From Scybalocola_A sp900557175 (lineage in GTDB: Bacteria; Bacillota; Clostridia; Lachnospirales; Lachnospiraceae), in the NCBI GenBank assembly GCA_937890745.1, contig CALADH010000018.1:1-13708 (forward strand): a DNA stretch of 13,708 nt, given 5' to 3'. The position numbers and the translations under genes were made by a program. This document shows positions 5,929 to 12,958 of this stretch, in pieces. The first letter of the stretch is position 1. The number at the start of each line of letters is the position of its first letter. The notes beneath the pieces are model-generated. The model was not told where the DNA came from. It did no database searches and saw nothing but the letters and a program-made list of their open reading frames with translations.

Positions 5929-7296
5929 TCAGTTGTTCTTTCGTACCAGCCTTGCAACGCTTTCCACATGTCCACTCTGCCCGAACATGTCAACACACTG
6001 TACTTTTTGGGTTTTATATCCCTTATCTTCCAATATCCACAAATCTCTTGCCAGTGTTGCGGGATCGCAGCTGACGTAAACGATTTTTTCAGGGGCCATC
6101 TGTGCCATGCAGTCTAAGAGAGCCGCGTCGCAGCCCTTGCGCGGCGGATCGACGACAACGACATCAGCACGCAGCCCCCTCTCGGCGTAAGCCGCCGGAA
6201 CAACTTCTTCAGCTTTGCCGACGAAAAATTCGGCGTTGCTTATGTTATTAAGGGCAGCATTGCGGCGGGCGTCCTCAATGGCCTGCGGAACAATTTCCAC
6301 ACCGTAGACCATTTTCGCCTGACGAGCGAGAAAAAGGGAAATTGTGCCGATGCCGCAGTACATATCCCACACAGTTTCATTACCGGTAAGGCCGGCAAAT
6401 TCCAGCGCCTTGCCATATAAGACTTTTGTCTGTACAGGGTTGACCTGATAGAAGGACAATGGCGAGATCTGATATTTGATATCACCGATGTAATCTTCAA
6501 TGTAGTCCTGCCCCCAAAGCGTTTTAACTTTGCTGCCAAGAATGACATTTGTTTTTTCACGATTAATATTGATGCTAATGCTTGTCATACCCTCAACTGT
6601 TTTGAGACTGTCAATCAGCGTCTGAGTTGCCGGGAGCTTGTCTCCATTGATGACAAGGCAGACCATGACTTCTTTTGTGACGTAGCCGATGCGCGTTAAA
6701 ATATGACGGACAAGACCGCGGCCGCTTGTCTCATCATAAGGCTCGATGTTATTTTCGGTCATCCACTGTTTCACAAGATGTATGAGTGTTTCATTGAGCG
6801 GATGCTGAATGTAACATTTTTCTGTGTCGATAATAGAATGCGTACGTCCGGCGTAAAATCCGGTGACAATTTGTCCGTCCTTATTTTTGCCGACCGGAAA
6901 CTGAGCCTTATTTCTATAAAAATAAGGTGTTTCCATACCGATAATCGGCGCCATTTCGTAATCTGTAATTTTTCCGACACGGCTCAAAAGGTTCTCGACC
7001 TTTTTCTGTTTATATTCAAGCTGTTTTTCGTATTTAAGGTGCTGAAGCTGGCATCCGCCGCAGGCCTTTGCATTTGGACAGAGGGGCTCTGTCCGAAATT
7101 CTGACGGTTTAATGATTTTCATCAGACGCCCGTAACCATAATTTTTTTTCAGTTTAATGACCTTAACTTCAATCTCATCACCGATGACAGCGTCTTTAAC
7201 AAACAGGGTGAAGCCATCGATTTTACCGATGCCCTCACCCTCTGAACCTAAATCTTCAATTGTCATTGTATAAACTTCGTTCTTTTTTAATTCCAT
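5929..7296 (-). CDS. rlmD: 23S rRNA (uracil-C5)-methyltransferase, RlmD/RlmCD type, 455 aa
   Basis: This is a SAM-dependent RNA m5U methyltransferase of the TrmA/RlmC/RlmD family. An N-terminal TRAM RNA-binding domain (about 1-60) is followed by an iron-sulfur cluster site with cysteines at 73, 79, 82 and 161 (CPNAKACGGC plus a distal Cys). The SAM-binding motif DMYCGIGT is at 311-318 and DPPRKG at 383-388. The catalytic nucleophile is C410 in YVSCDPATLARD, and the general base is probably E445 in HVESV. The length is typical. In Bacillus subtilis the orthologue RlmCD methylates both U747 and U1939, so dual specificity is possible here. GGGAGAG lies 4 bases before the ATG. It is third in the yhaM-proC-rlmD operon, 15 bases after proC. 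Confidence 0.93.
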   Translation of the reverse strand: MELKKNEVYTMTIEDLGSEGEGIGKIDGFTLFVKDAVIGDEIEVKVIKLKKNYGYGRLMKIIKPSEFRTEPLCPNAKACGGCQLQHLKYEKQLEYKQKKVENLLSRVGKITDYEMAPIIGMETPYFYRNKAQFPVGKNKDGQIVTGFYAGRTHSIIDTEKCYIQHPLNETLIHLVKQWMTENNIEPYDETSGRGLVRHILTRIGYVTKEVMVCLVINGDKLPATQTLIDSLKTVEGMTSISININREKTNVILGSKVKTLWGQDYIEDYIGDIKYQISPLSFYQVNPVQTKVLYGKALEFAGLTGNETVWDMYCGIGTISLFLARQAKMVYGVEIVPQAIEDARRNAALNNISNAEFFVGKAEEVVPAAYAERGLRADVVVVDPPRKGCDAALLDCMAQMAPEKIVYVSCDPATLARDLWILEDKGYKTQKVQCVDMFGQSGHVESVARLVRKNN

Positions 7297-7311
7297 AAGT
7301 CTCTCCCGGTT

Positions 7312-8112
7312 TTATAATTCTCTCGAACGTCTGACGCAGGCTTTGAGCGCCTCAAACATGGCGCTTCTATAGCCCTTGTCCTCCAATGTCCGAACGCCTT
7401 CAATCGTTGTCCCGCCCGGAGAACATACCATATCTTTAAGCTCGCCCGGATGTTTCCCTGTTTCAAGTAAAAGCTTTGCACTGCCCATGACCGCCTGTCC
7501 GGCAAATTTGTAGGCCTGCGCTCTCGGCATTCCGTCGGCGACAGCCGCATCGGCCATTGCTTCAATCAACATAAAAATAAATGCAGGTGAACTTCCGCTT
7601 AGGGCGCCGACAACGTCTAAAAGCTTTTCCGGAACAATTTCGACCTTTCCAAATGTTTCAAGCAAACTGCAGACCGTCTTTAGCTCATCTGAGTTGACAT
7701 AACTATTAGCACAGACACCTGTCATTCCTTCCCGGACTAAAGCAGGGGTATTTGGCATTGTACGGATAAGCTTCACATTTTTACCGAAGGCCGCCTCAAG
7801 ACGCTCAAGTGTCAACCCCGGCGCGACAGTGACAACCATTTTTTCATCTGTAATTTCCGCAGCAATTTCCTGAATCACTGTTTCATAAAACTGCGGCTTT
7901 ACTGAAAGAAATATAATATCCGCAAAGGCTGATGCCTCCCTGTTATCCTGTGTTGTCAAAATGCCAAAGCTTCCGGCTGCTTTTTGCAGCGTTTCCTTTG
8001 TGCGTGCCGTTGCCATTATATTTTCCGGTACAGCCATACCACTTGCCAAAATGCCGCCAATCATTGCTGTTGCCATATTTCCGCAGCCTAAAAATGCAAT
8101 TTTCTTATCCAT
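7312..8112 (-). CDS. proC: Pyrroline-5-carboxylate reductase, 266 aa
   Basis: The enzyme reduces 1-pyrroline-5-carboxylate to L-proline with NAD(P)H, the last step of proline synthesis, in the cytoplasm. The N-terminal Rossmann motif is FLGCGNMATAMIGG (7-20). The family SVKPQ element is at 70-74 and MPNTPALV at 119-126. The C-terminal dimer and active-site domain contains ALSGSSPAF (170-178) and the ProC signature SPGGTTIEGVRTLE (231-244). Length and ends are normal. GGAGG is 8 bases before the ATG. It lies 18 bases downstream of yhaM and 15 bases upstream of rlmD, so it is the middle gene of a tight operon. No T-box or other amino-acid-responsive leader is seen before it. Confidence 0.96.
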   Translation of the reverse strand: MDKKIAFLGCGNMATAMIGGILASGMAVPENIMATARTKETLQKAAGSFGILTTQDNREASAFADIIFLSVKPQFYETVIQEIAAEITDEKMVVTVAPGLTLERLEAAFGKNVKLIRTMPNTPALVREGMTGVCANSYVNSDELKTVCSLLETFGKVEIVPEKLLDVVGALSGSSPAFIFMLIEAMADAAVADGMPRAQAYKFAGQAVMGSAKLLLETGKHPGELKDMVCSPGGTTIEGVRTLEDKGYRSAMFEALKACVRRSREL

Positions 8113-8130
8113 ATGCCAATCCTCCGTTAT

Positions 8131-9072
8131 TTATTTTGACGTTTTTCGTATATTACTGTCTAAAATGCGGTTAAAGCCCATCCATTCCAGTGTATCCGGC
8201 GCCGAGCCCAGTAACTCTGTCATCGTCTCCATCTTGGCGTCTGTATTATCTGCAAGATTTAAAGCCATCGCCTCCATCAGCGCCGGCTTTTTCGGAGAAC
8301 CGTATTCAAGCTCGCCGTGGTGAGCGACAATACAGTGCTTCAGCTCATTTTCAAGAATTTCAGGGAAACCCGGAATCTCCTTAATCTTATCATGAATCAT
8401 TTCCACACCAATCACTATATGACCAATCAGCTGTCCCGCGTCCGTATAATCGTTTTCAGGGAAAAGCGATAACTCTTTCGTCTTGCCGATATCATGAAGC
8501 ATTGCCGCAGTCATCAGCAAATCTCCGTTGAGCATCGGATAACGTCCTACATAAAAATCACAAAGCTTTGCCACGCTTAACGTATGTTCCAAAAGGCCGC
8601 CAACAAAGCCGTGGTGCACGCTCTTTGCCGCCGAATGGCTTTTAAAGCTTTTGATAAACGCCGTGTCCTTCACAAAAAAGCTCTCCGCAAGGGCACGCAG
8701 ATACGGCTGTGTCAGGCGGCTGCAAAACTGCAGAAGCTCCTTGTACATTGTTTCAATATCATAGCGGCTGACCGGCATATAATCCGCAGGATTGTAAGTG
8801 CCCTCCTCTGCCCGGCGTGCACGGCGCACATTCAGCTGCGGCGTCCCCTGAAACAGTGTCACCTGTCCCTCGATTTTAATAAAATCCAACGGTTCAAAAT
8901 GCTCGATACCGCCGTTTAACTCCCAAATCTTTGTATCTATTATTCCTGTCTTATCCTGTAAAAGAAGTGAATAGTAATTCTTGCCGGCCTTTGTTTTCAG
9001 CGCCTGCTTTGTCTTACACAAATATACCCCCGAAACAATATCGCCTTCTTTTAATTCATTAACAAATCTCAT
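8131..9072 (-). CDS. yhaM: 3'-5' exoribonuclease YhaM-like, OB-fold plus HD domain, 313 aa
   Basis: This is a YhaM/CBF1-type cytoplasmic 3'-5' exoribonuclease, which trims RNA (and DNA) 3' ends. The N-terminal OB-fold spans about 1-90 (DIVSGVYLCKTKQALKTKAG onward). The HD metal-dependent phosphohydrolase domain follows, with H163 in LLEHT, the HD pair H193-D194 in MLHDIGKTKEL, H218 in IGHIV, H251-H252 in AHHGE, and D275 in LADNTDAK. The length of 313 residues agrees with the B. subtilis protein (about 314). The ATG at 9072 is chosen because GAGG is 6 bases upstream; the frame extends to a GTG at 9084, but that start would have no ribosome binding site. It is the first gene of the yhaM-proC-rlmD operon, behind a promoter at 9169-9197, and is divergent from mutS2. 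Confidence 0.93.
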   Translation of the reverse strand: MRFVNELKEGDIVSGVYLCKTKQALKTKAGKNYYSLLLQDKTGIIDTKIWELNGGIEHFEPLDFIKIEGQVTLFQGTPQLNVRRARRAEEGTYNPADYMPVSRYDIETMYKELLQFCSRLTQPYLRALAESFFVKDTAFIKSFKSHSAAKSVHHGFVGGLLEHTLSVAKLCDFYVGRYPMLNGDLLMTAAMLHDIGKTKELSLFPENDYTDAGQLIGHIVIGVEMIHDKIKEIPGFPEILENELKHCIVAHHGELEYGSPKKPALMEAMALNLADNTDAKMETMTELLGSAPDTLEWMGFNRILDSNIRKTSK

Positions 9073-9168
9073 ACTTATCCTCACATTCTAAAATTAACAA
9101 AACTGCCTTGCCCTGCGGCTCTGACGCGCCGGCGCATTGCTATATTTTTCTTCATTTTCACTGGAAAC

Positions 9169-9197
9169 ATTCTATCACGAAAATACACTTTTTTCAA
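9169..9197 (-). promoter_or_regulatory. Sigma-A-type promoter of the yhaM operon
   Basis: On the minus strand TTGAAA (9197-9192) and TAGAAT (9174-9169) are separated by exactly 17 bases, and a TGA triplet gives an extended -10. Each box is one base off consensus. The expected RNA start is near 9162, giving a leader of about 90 bases. That leader includes a GC-rich palindrome (GCGCCGGCGC, 9126-9135) of unknown meaning. Confidence 0.7.
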
Positions 9198-9239
9198 TCG
9201 GTCGGCACAGACTTATTTTCACAAACTGCCCCGAAAAAA

Positions 9240-9268
9240 TTGCATATTTCCTTTGTTTCGGTTACAAT
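9240..9268 (+). promoter_or_regulatory. Sigma-A-type promoter of mutS2
   Basis: TTGCAT (9240-9245) and TACAAT (9263-9268) are separated by 17 bases. The expected RNA start is near 9275, about 120 bases before the mutS2 ATG. It is back-to-back with the yhaM promoter 43 bases away, so one bound regulator could influence both. Confidence 0.65.
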
Positions 9269-9276
9269 AGAGGTGC

Positions 9277-9308
9277 GAAAGTCGCGCCTGTGTGCGATTT
9301 TCTTTTTT
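9277..9308 (+). terminator. Terminator-like hairpin in the mutS2 leader (attenuator candidate)
   Basis: GAAAGTCGC (9277-9285) and GCGATTTTC (9294-9302) form a 9-bp stem with one G-U pair around an eight-base loop, directly followed by six T residues (9303-9308). This is a full intrinsic-terminator layout, yet it lies just after the predicted mutS2 RNA start and about 90 bases before the gene. No upstream plus-strand gene needs a terminator here. Confidence 0.5.
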
Positions 9309-9337
9309 AAAGATGTGCAGATGCCTTATGACAGCAC

Positions 9338-9361
9338 AAGGGCGTGCATGCACTCTTTTTT
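9338..9361 (+). terminator. Second, weaker terminator-like element in the mutS2 leader
   Basis: The palindrome GTGCATGCAC (9344-9353) is followed by TC and six T residues (9356-9361). The stem can be extended by A-T and G-U pairs using bases from 9338. Alternative pairings exist with TGTGC (9315-9319) and GCAC (9334-9337). It is weaker than the first hairpin. Confidence 0.3.
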
Positions 9362-9395
9362 CCAGATTCAGCAGAAAGTACAGGTGAATTAATAA

Positions 9396-11765
9396 ATGAA
9401 TGAAAAAGCACTTCGGATTTTGGAATATCCGAAAATCATAGAACGTCTGACAGATTGTGCCACCTCGCCGCTTGGCCGGGCGCTCTGTCAGAAACTGACG
9501 CCGACATCGGATTTATCCGAAATCTGCCGTCTTCAGATGGAAACGAGCGACGCTCTCACACGGATTTATGCCAAAGGCAGTATTTCCTTTTCGGGACTTT
9601 ATGATATCGGCGCCTCCCTTTTAAGACTGAAGGTCGGCTCATCTTTAAATATCCCGGAGCTTTTGCAGATTTCAAAGCTTTTAGACGTAGCCCTGCGCGT
9701 AAAGTCCTACGCACGCAAAGAAACAGACGAAGACAGAAAGGATTCCCTCGATGATTTATTTGAGATGATTGAGCCGCTGTCACCGTTAAATAATGAAATC
9801 AAGCGATGTATTATTTCCGAGGATGAGATTGCAGACGATGCAAGCCCTGCCTTAAAATCGATCCGCCGGAATATCCGTCTGACTAATGACCGGATTCATC
9901 AGCAGTTAAATAGTATGGTTAATTCCCAAAACGTGGGCAGCAAGCTTCAGGACAGTTTGATTACGATGCGTAACGGACGCTACTGTCTGCCTGTCAAGGC
10001 CGAATACCGCAGTCAGGTGGACGGTATGATTCACGACCAGTCATCCACCGGATCAACACTTTTCATTGAACCGATGGCTGTTGTCCGTCTGAATAACGAA
10101 CTGTCTGAGCTCGCATCAAAAGAAAAAGAGGAAATCAGCCGTATTCTTGCCGCGCTGTCAGAAATGGCCGCAGGCTACGGAGAATATCTTTCCGACAACA
10201 TGAAAGCAATGACAAGCCTTGATTTTATTTTTGCGAGAGCTGTCCTCTCACGTCAATACAGCGGCACCGAGCCTGTATTTAACGAAAACGGCTATATCAA
10301 CATTAAAAAGGGCCGTCACCCGCTGCTTGACAAAAAGAAAGTTGTCCCAATCGACATTTCCATGGGTAAAGATTACAAGCTTTTAATTATTACCGGCCCG
10401 AATACCGGCGGTAAAACCGTTTCCTTAAAAACAGTCGGTATTTTTACGGCGATGGGACAGTCCGGTCTTCACATCCCGGCCTTTGACAAATCCGAGCTGT
10501 CGGTATTTGACGACGTCTTTGCCGACATCGGCGATGAACAGAGTATTGAGCAGAGCTTAAGTACATTCTCGTCCCACATGACAAACATCGTGAAAATATT
10601 AAATGATTCCAACTACAGAAGCCTTGTGCTTTTAGATGAGCTGTGCGCCGGCACCGATCCGACCGAGGGCGCCGCCCTTGCCATTTCGATTTTGAAAAAT
10701 TTCCTGAAACGTCAGGTCACGACAATGGCAACAACCCACTACAGCGAGCTTAAAGTATTCGCCCTGTCAACAGAGGGCGCCTGCAATGCCTGCTGTGAAT
10801 TTGACGTCGCTACTTTAAGTCCGACGTACCGCCTGCTTATCGGTATTCCGGGTAAAAGTAACGCCTTTGCCATTTCATCAAAGCTTGGCCTTCCGGCACA
10901 TATTATCGAAGATGCAAAACAAAACATCGATATTTCGGACCAAAATTTTGAAGACTTAATTGCAAATCTTGAAACAAGCAGAGTAACAATTGAGAAAGAG
11001 CAGGAAGCCATCGCCGCTTACAAAGAAGAAATCGCCGCACTGAAAGCAAAGCTTGAGACAAAACAGGATAATATCGCCAAGCAGAAAGAACAGATTCTTC
11101 GCCGCGCCAACGAACAGGCCAGCAAGATTTTACAGGATGCAAAGGATTTTGCAGACAAGACAATCCGCGACATGAACAAGCTTGGCGCCGGCGATAATAA
11201 GGCACTTGAACAAAAACGTACGGCCGTCCGTGAAAAACTTGACGGCGTGAATAAGCACCTGAATATGAAGGCCTCATCAAAGCATAAGCAGCTTTCTGCC
11301 AAAGACTTAAAGCTGGGAGATTCCGTCAAGGTGCTCACATTAAATGTCAACGGTATTATTACTGCTCTGCCGGACGCCAAGGGCAATGTCATGGTACAGA
11401 TGGGTATTTTAAAATCCCGCGTCAACATTAAAGATTTAGAGCTTATTGACGAGGAAGTGATCAAAACACCGTCCTTAAAGCGGACAGGCTCCGGAAAAAT
11501 CAAAATGTCCAAGTCAGCGCACGTTTCCATCAGCATCAATCTCATCGGCAAAACCGTCGACGAAGCGATGCCTGAACTGGACAAATATTTAGACGACGCC
11601 TATTTGGCGCACCTGCCGCAGGTAACCATCATTCACGGCCGCGGTACCGGCGCGCTGAAAAACGCTGTTCACCAAAAACTTCGCAAATCAAGCCATGTGA
11701 AAAACTTCCGTCTCGGCGAATTTGGCGAGGGCGGCTATGGCGTCACAGTTGTGGATTTTAAATAA
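9396..11765 (+). CDS. mutS2: MutS2 ATPase with C-terminal Smr domain, 789 aa
   Basis: This is a MutS2-family protein: an ABC-type dimeric ATPase without the MutS mismatch-recognition domains. Residues 1-320 are the core/lever region. The ATPase contains Walker A GPNTGGKT (334-341), the signature STFSSHM (389-395), Walker B LVLLDELCAGTDP (410-422) and the H-loop TTHYSEL (446-452). A K/E-rich coiled coil spans about 515-590, a KOW-like segment 638-690 and the Smr domain 710-789 with HGRGTG at 747-752. In B. subtilis MutS2 acts on collided ribosomes; in other species it limits recombination. The usual LDLRG at the start of Smr is INLIG here (714-718), so the Asp and Arg linked to nuclease activity are missing. 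This suggests binding or ribosome splitting rather than cutting. The length is standard. AGGTG is 9 bases before the ATG. It is a single-gene unit with its own promoter, leader hairpins and terminator. Confidence 0.95.
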   Translation: MNEKALRILEYPKIIERLTDCATSPLGRALCQKLTPTSDLSEICRLQMETSDALTRIYAKGSISFSGLYDIGASLLRLKVGSSLNIPELLQISKLLDVALRVKSYARKETDEDRKDSLDDLFEMIEPLSPLNNEIKRCIISEDEIADDASPALKSIRRNIRLTNDRIHQQLNSMVNSQNVGSKLQDSLITMRNGRYCLPVKAEYRSQVDGMIHDQSSTGSTLFIEPMAVVRLNNELSELASKEKEEISRILAALSEMAAGYGEYLSDNMKAMTSLDFIFARAVLSRQYSGTEPVFNENGYINIKKGRHPLLDKKKVVPIDISMGKDYKLLIITGPNTGGKTVSLKTVGIFTAMGQSGLHIPAFDKSELSVFDDVFADIGDEQSIEQSLSTFSSHMTNIVKILNDSNYRSLVLLDELCAGTDPTEGAALAISILKNFLKRQVTTMATTHYSELKVFALSTEGACNACCEFDVATLSPTYRLLIGIPGKSNAFAISSKLGLPAHIIEDAKQNIDISDQNFEDLIANLETSRVTIEKEQEAIAAYKEEIAALKAKLETKQDNIAKQKEQILRRANEQASKILQDAKDFADKTIRDMNKLGAGDNKALEQKRTAVREKLDGVNKHLNMKASSKHKQLSAKDLKLGDSVKVLTLNVNGIITALPDAKGNVMVQMGILKSRVNIKDLELIDEEVIKTPSLKRTGSGKIKMSKSAHVSISINLIGKTVDEAMPELDKYLDDAYLAHLPQVTIIHGRGTGALKNAVHQKLRKSSHVKNFRLGEFGEGGYGVTVVDFK

Positions 11766-11772
11766 GGAATAA

Positions 11773-11816
11773 AAAAAGAACGCTGCTATCAGTTATCTGA
11801 CAACAACGTTCTTTTT
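11773..11816 (+). terminator. Bidirectional terminator between mutS2 and the convergent minus-strand gene
   Basis: AAAAAGAACG (11773-11782) pairs with CGTTCTTTTT (11807-11816), and an inner stem pairs TCAG (11789-11792) with CTGA (11797-11800). Runs of T follow on either strand. It begins 7 bases after the mutS2 stop codon, and its far arm reaches the stop codon of the minus-strand gene, so one hairpin should serve both transcripts. Confidence 0.75.
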
Positions 11817-12244
11817 CATTCTTCCTCACCAAGTTTTTCCATATTTTCTTTTGTATAAATCGGCTCAAAGCTGTCTGTATCGCTGCATATAAAGCCGCCG
11901 ACAGCATCAATGATTTCACCCATGATTTTCTTTACCGTCGACGAATCGCCTGTCTCATAGCTCATCTGATATATCGTCTTAATCCCATGACCTTCAATAA
12001 ATTCCAAATCCAGCGGATCAATAAAGCATTCCTTTGCGTCCTGAAAAATAAGAGAATCACTCTCCAGCACAACTTCCATAAGGTTAAGCTCACGCCATAC
12101 CTCAACACGTTCCTCGTCAACTGCGTGAATACACTGTGACAATGCTTTTGCGTCTGTCTCAGCCGGTGTCATAAAATAAAATTCAATAATTTTCTTCATT
12201 TTTTTATCTGCCGTTATCATCGGCCTGCTTTTTTTCTTCTTCAT
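11816..12244 (-). CDS. Protein of unknown function, 142 aa, overlapping the NUDIX gene
   Basis: I do not recognise a family. The protein opens with a basic stretch (MKKKKSRP), then MKKIIEFYFMTPAETDAKALSQCI, which reads as a strand followed by a helix. A middle part rich in strands and acidic residues follows, and the end is acidic (EKLGEEE). Two regions look structured: 16-45, and about 103-135 (VKKIMGEIIDAVGGFICSD). No signal peptide, membrane helix or metal-binding cluster is visible. The ATG at 12244 has GGAGG 9 bases upstream, inside the NUDIX gene, giving a 41-base overlap. A shorter start at 12199 (MKKIIEF) fits the apparent domain boundary but lacks a ribosome binding site. It should be cotranscribed and perhaps translationally coupled with the NUDIX gene, and it ends at a bidirectional terminator. 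Confidence 0.7.
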   Translation of the reverse strand: MKKKKSRPMITADKKMKKIIEFYFMTPAETDAKALSQCIHAVDEERVEVWRELNLMEVVLESDSLIFQDAKECFIDPLDLEFIEGHGIKTIYQMSYETGDSSTVKKIMGEIIDAVGGFICSDTDSFEPIYTKENMEKLGEEE

Positions 12245-12854
12245 CCTTTTTGTCCTCCCTCATCTGTATAAATGTATCAAGAAGCGGCAGCGAAGCTTTT
12301 AAAAGCTTCGCTGTCAGCCCCCATATATTGTGTCCGTCATATTCATAAAAATTGACCTCATAGCTGCCGCGGCGCCACGGATATGCCCTGCCTCCCGGTA
12401 TTTTATCAAAGGGAAAATCCTCGCCCGGCACGTTCTCTGTCCGGCATACATAGCATTTTGGCGGATTGTTTTTAAAAAAATCAAGCGGCACCGTAAATAC
12501 ATACGCCACCTCGCTGCTGCTGAAGCTATGATGATACCCCTCTAAAACAGCTGCAAATGGGTAAATCACCATATTAAACGGTGAAATAAAAATATCCAGC
12601 GGCATTGCCTGTACAATCCCATCTTTTGCAATCAGAAGCTCCTCACAAGCCTCACGCTCTGCCGTCTGCCACGGTGTCTCACCGTCCTCGGCACCGCCGC
12701 CCGGAAAACATATCTCCCCCGGCTGCTGTCGAAGCCCCGATGCACGCACCTCAAAAAGCACCTCGTAGCCTGCCGCTGTCTTTATGAGCGGTATGACAAC
12801 GGCGTATCGCCTAAGGCTTTTTATATCCATAATTTCAGGTATTCTGTCAATCAC
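12204..12854 (-). CDS. NUDIX hydrolase, CoA-pyrophosphatase-like (NudL/YeaB type), 216 aa
   Basis: This is a NUDIX phosphohydrolase that cleaves X-linked nucleoside diphosphates, probably coenzyme A or its derivatives. The NUDIX box at 53-75 follows G-x5-E-x7-R-E-U-x-E-E, with metal ligands E68, E71 and E72. The usual Gly near its end is Leu74. The segment LRQQPGEICFPGG (41-53) resembles the UPF0035/NudL motif typical of CoA pyrophosphatases; the specificity is inferred from it. The tail is highly charged (EDKKDEEEKKQADDNGR) and overlaps the next gene. The frame is open up to a GTG at 12902, but a perfect TATAAT lies inside that extension (12897-12892). The GTG at 12854, with GGAAGA 6 bases upstream, is therefore the likely start. 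Confidence 0.87.
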   Translation of the reverse strand: MIDRIPEIMDIKSLRRYAVVIPLIKTAAGYEVLFEVRASGLRQQPGEICFPGGGAEDGETPWQTAEREACEELLIAKDGIVQAMPLDIFISPFNMVIYPFAAVLEGYHHSFSSSEVAYVFTVPLDFFKNNPPKCYVCRTENVPGEDFPFDKIPGGRAYPWRRGSYEVNFYEYDGHNIWGLTAKLLKASLPLLDTFIQMREDKKDEEEKKQADDNGR

Positions 12855-12891
12855 CGCAGGTCTTCCTTTCCTTGCTGCTTTCCTAATGCCT

Positions 12892-12921
12892 ATTATACAC
12901 AAGGCAGGAGAAAAAAGTCAA
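12892..12921 (-). promoter_or_regulatory. Promoter of the NUDIX gene pair
   Basis: On the minus strand TTGACT (12921-12916) and a perfect TATAAT (12897-12892) are separated by 18 bases. RNA should start near 12885, about 30 bases before the chosen GTG start. The -35 box lies within the T-rich tail of the preceding gene's terminator. Confidence 0.7.
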
Positions 12922-12928
12922 ATACAAA

Positions 12929-12950
12929 GGGGCAGACAAACGTCCGCCCC
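12929..12950 (-). terminator. Terminator of the flavin reductase-rubredoxin gene
   Basis: On minus-strand RNA GGGGCGGAC pairs with GTCTGCCCC around a GTTT loop, a 9-bp stem with one G-U pair. It is followed by TTTGTATTTGACTTTTTT. It begins 9 bases after the stop codon of the gene at 12959. The tail is shared with the -35 box of the next promoter. Confidence 0.75.
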
Positions 12951-12958
12951 GCATAATA

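Noticed and set aside
7297..8130. T-box or other proline-responsive leader before proC
   Set aside because: proC is 18 bases from the preceding gene and there is no room for such a leader.
9108..9392. 94-codon plus-strand frame ending just before mutS2
   Set aside because: It runs through both divergent promoters and the leader hairpins. The mutS2 promoter lies inside it, so the frame could not be transcribed whole from that promoter.
11018..11584. 188-codon minus-strand frame within mutS2
   Set aside because: It is antisense to the MutS2 coiled coil and Smr region and is a compositional shadow rich in Ser, Leu and Phe.
12204..12244. A AAA AAG heptamer in the overlap of the NUDIX and 142-residue genes, a possible -1 frameshift site
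   Set aside because: The -1 frame reaches a stop three codons later and does not lead into the downstream gene, which needs the +1 frame; a separate ribosome binding site explains its translation.
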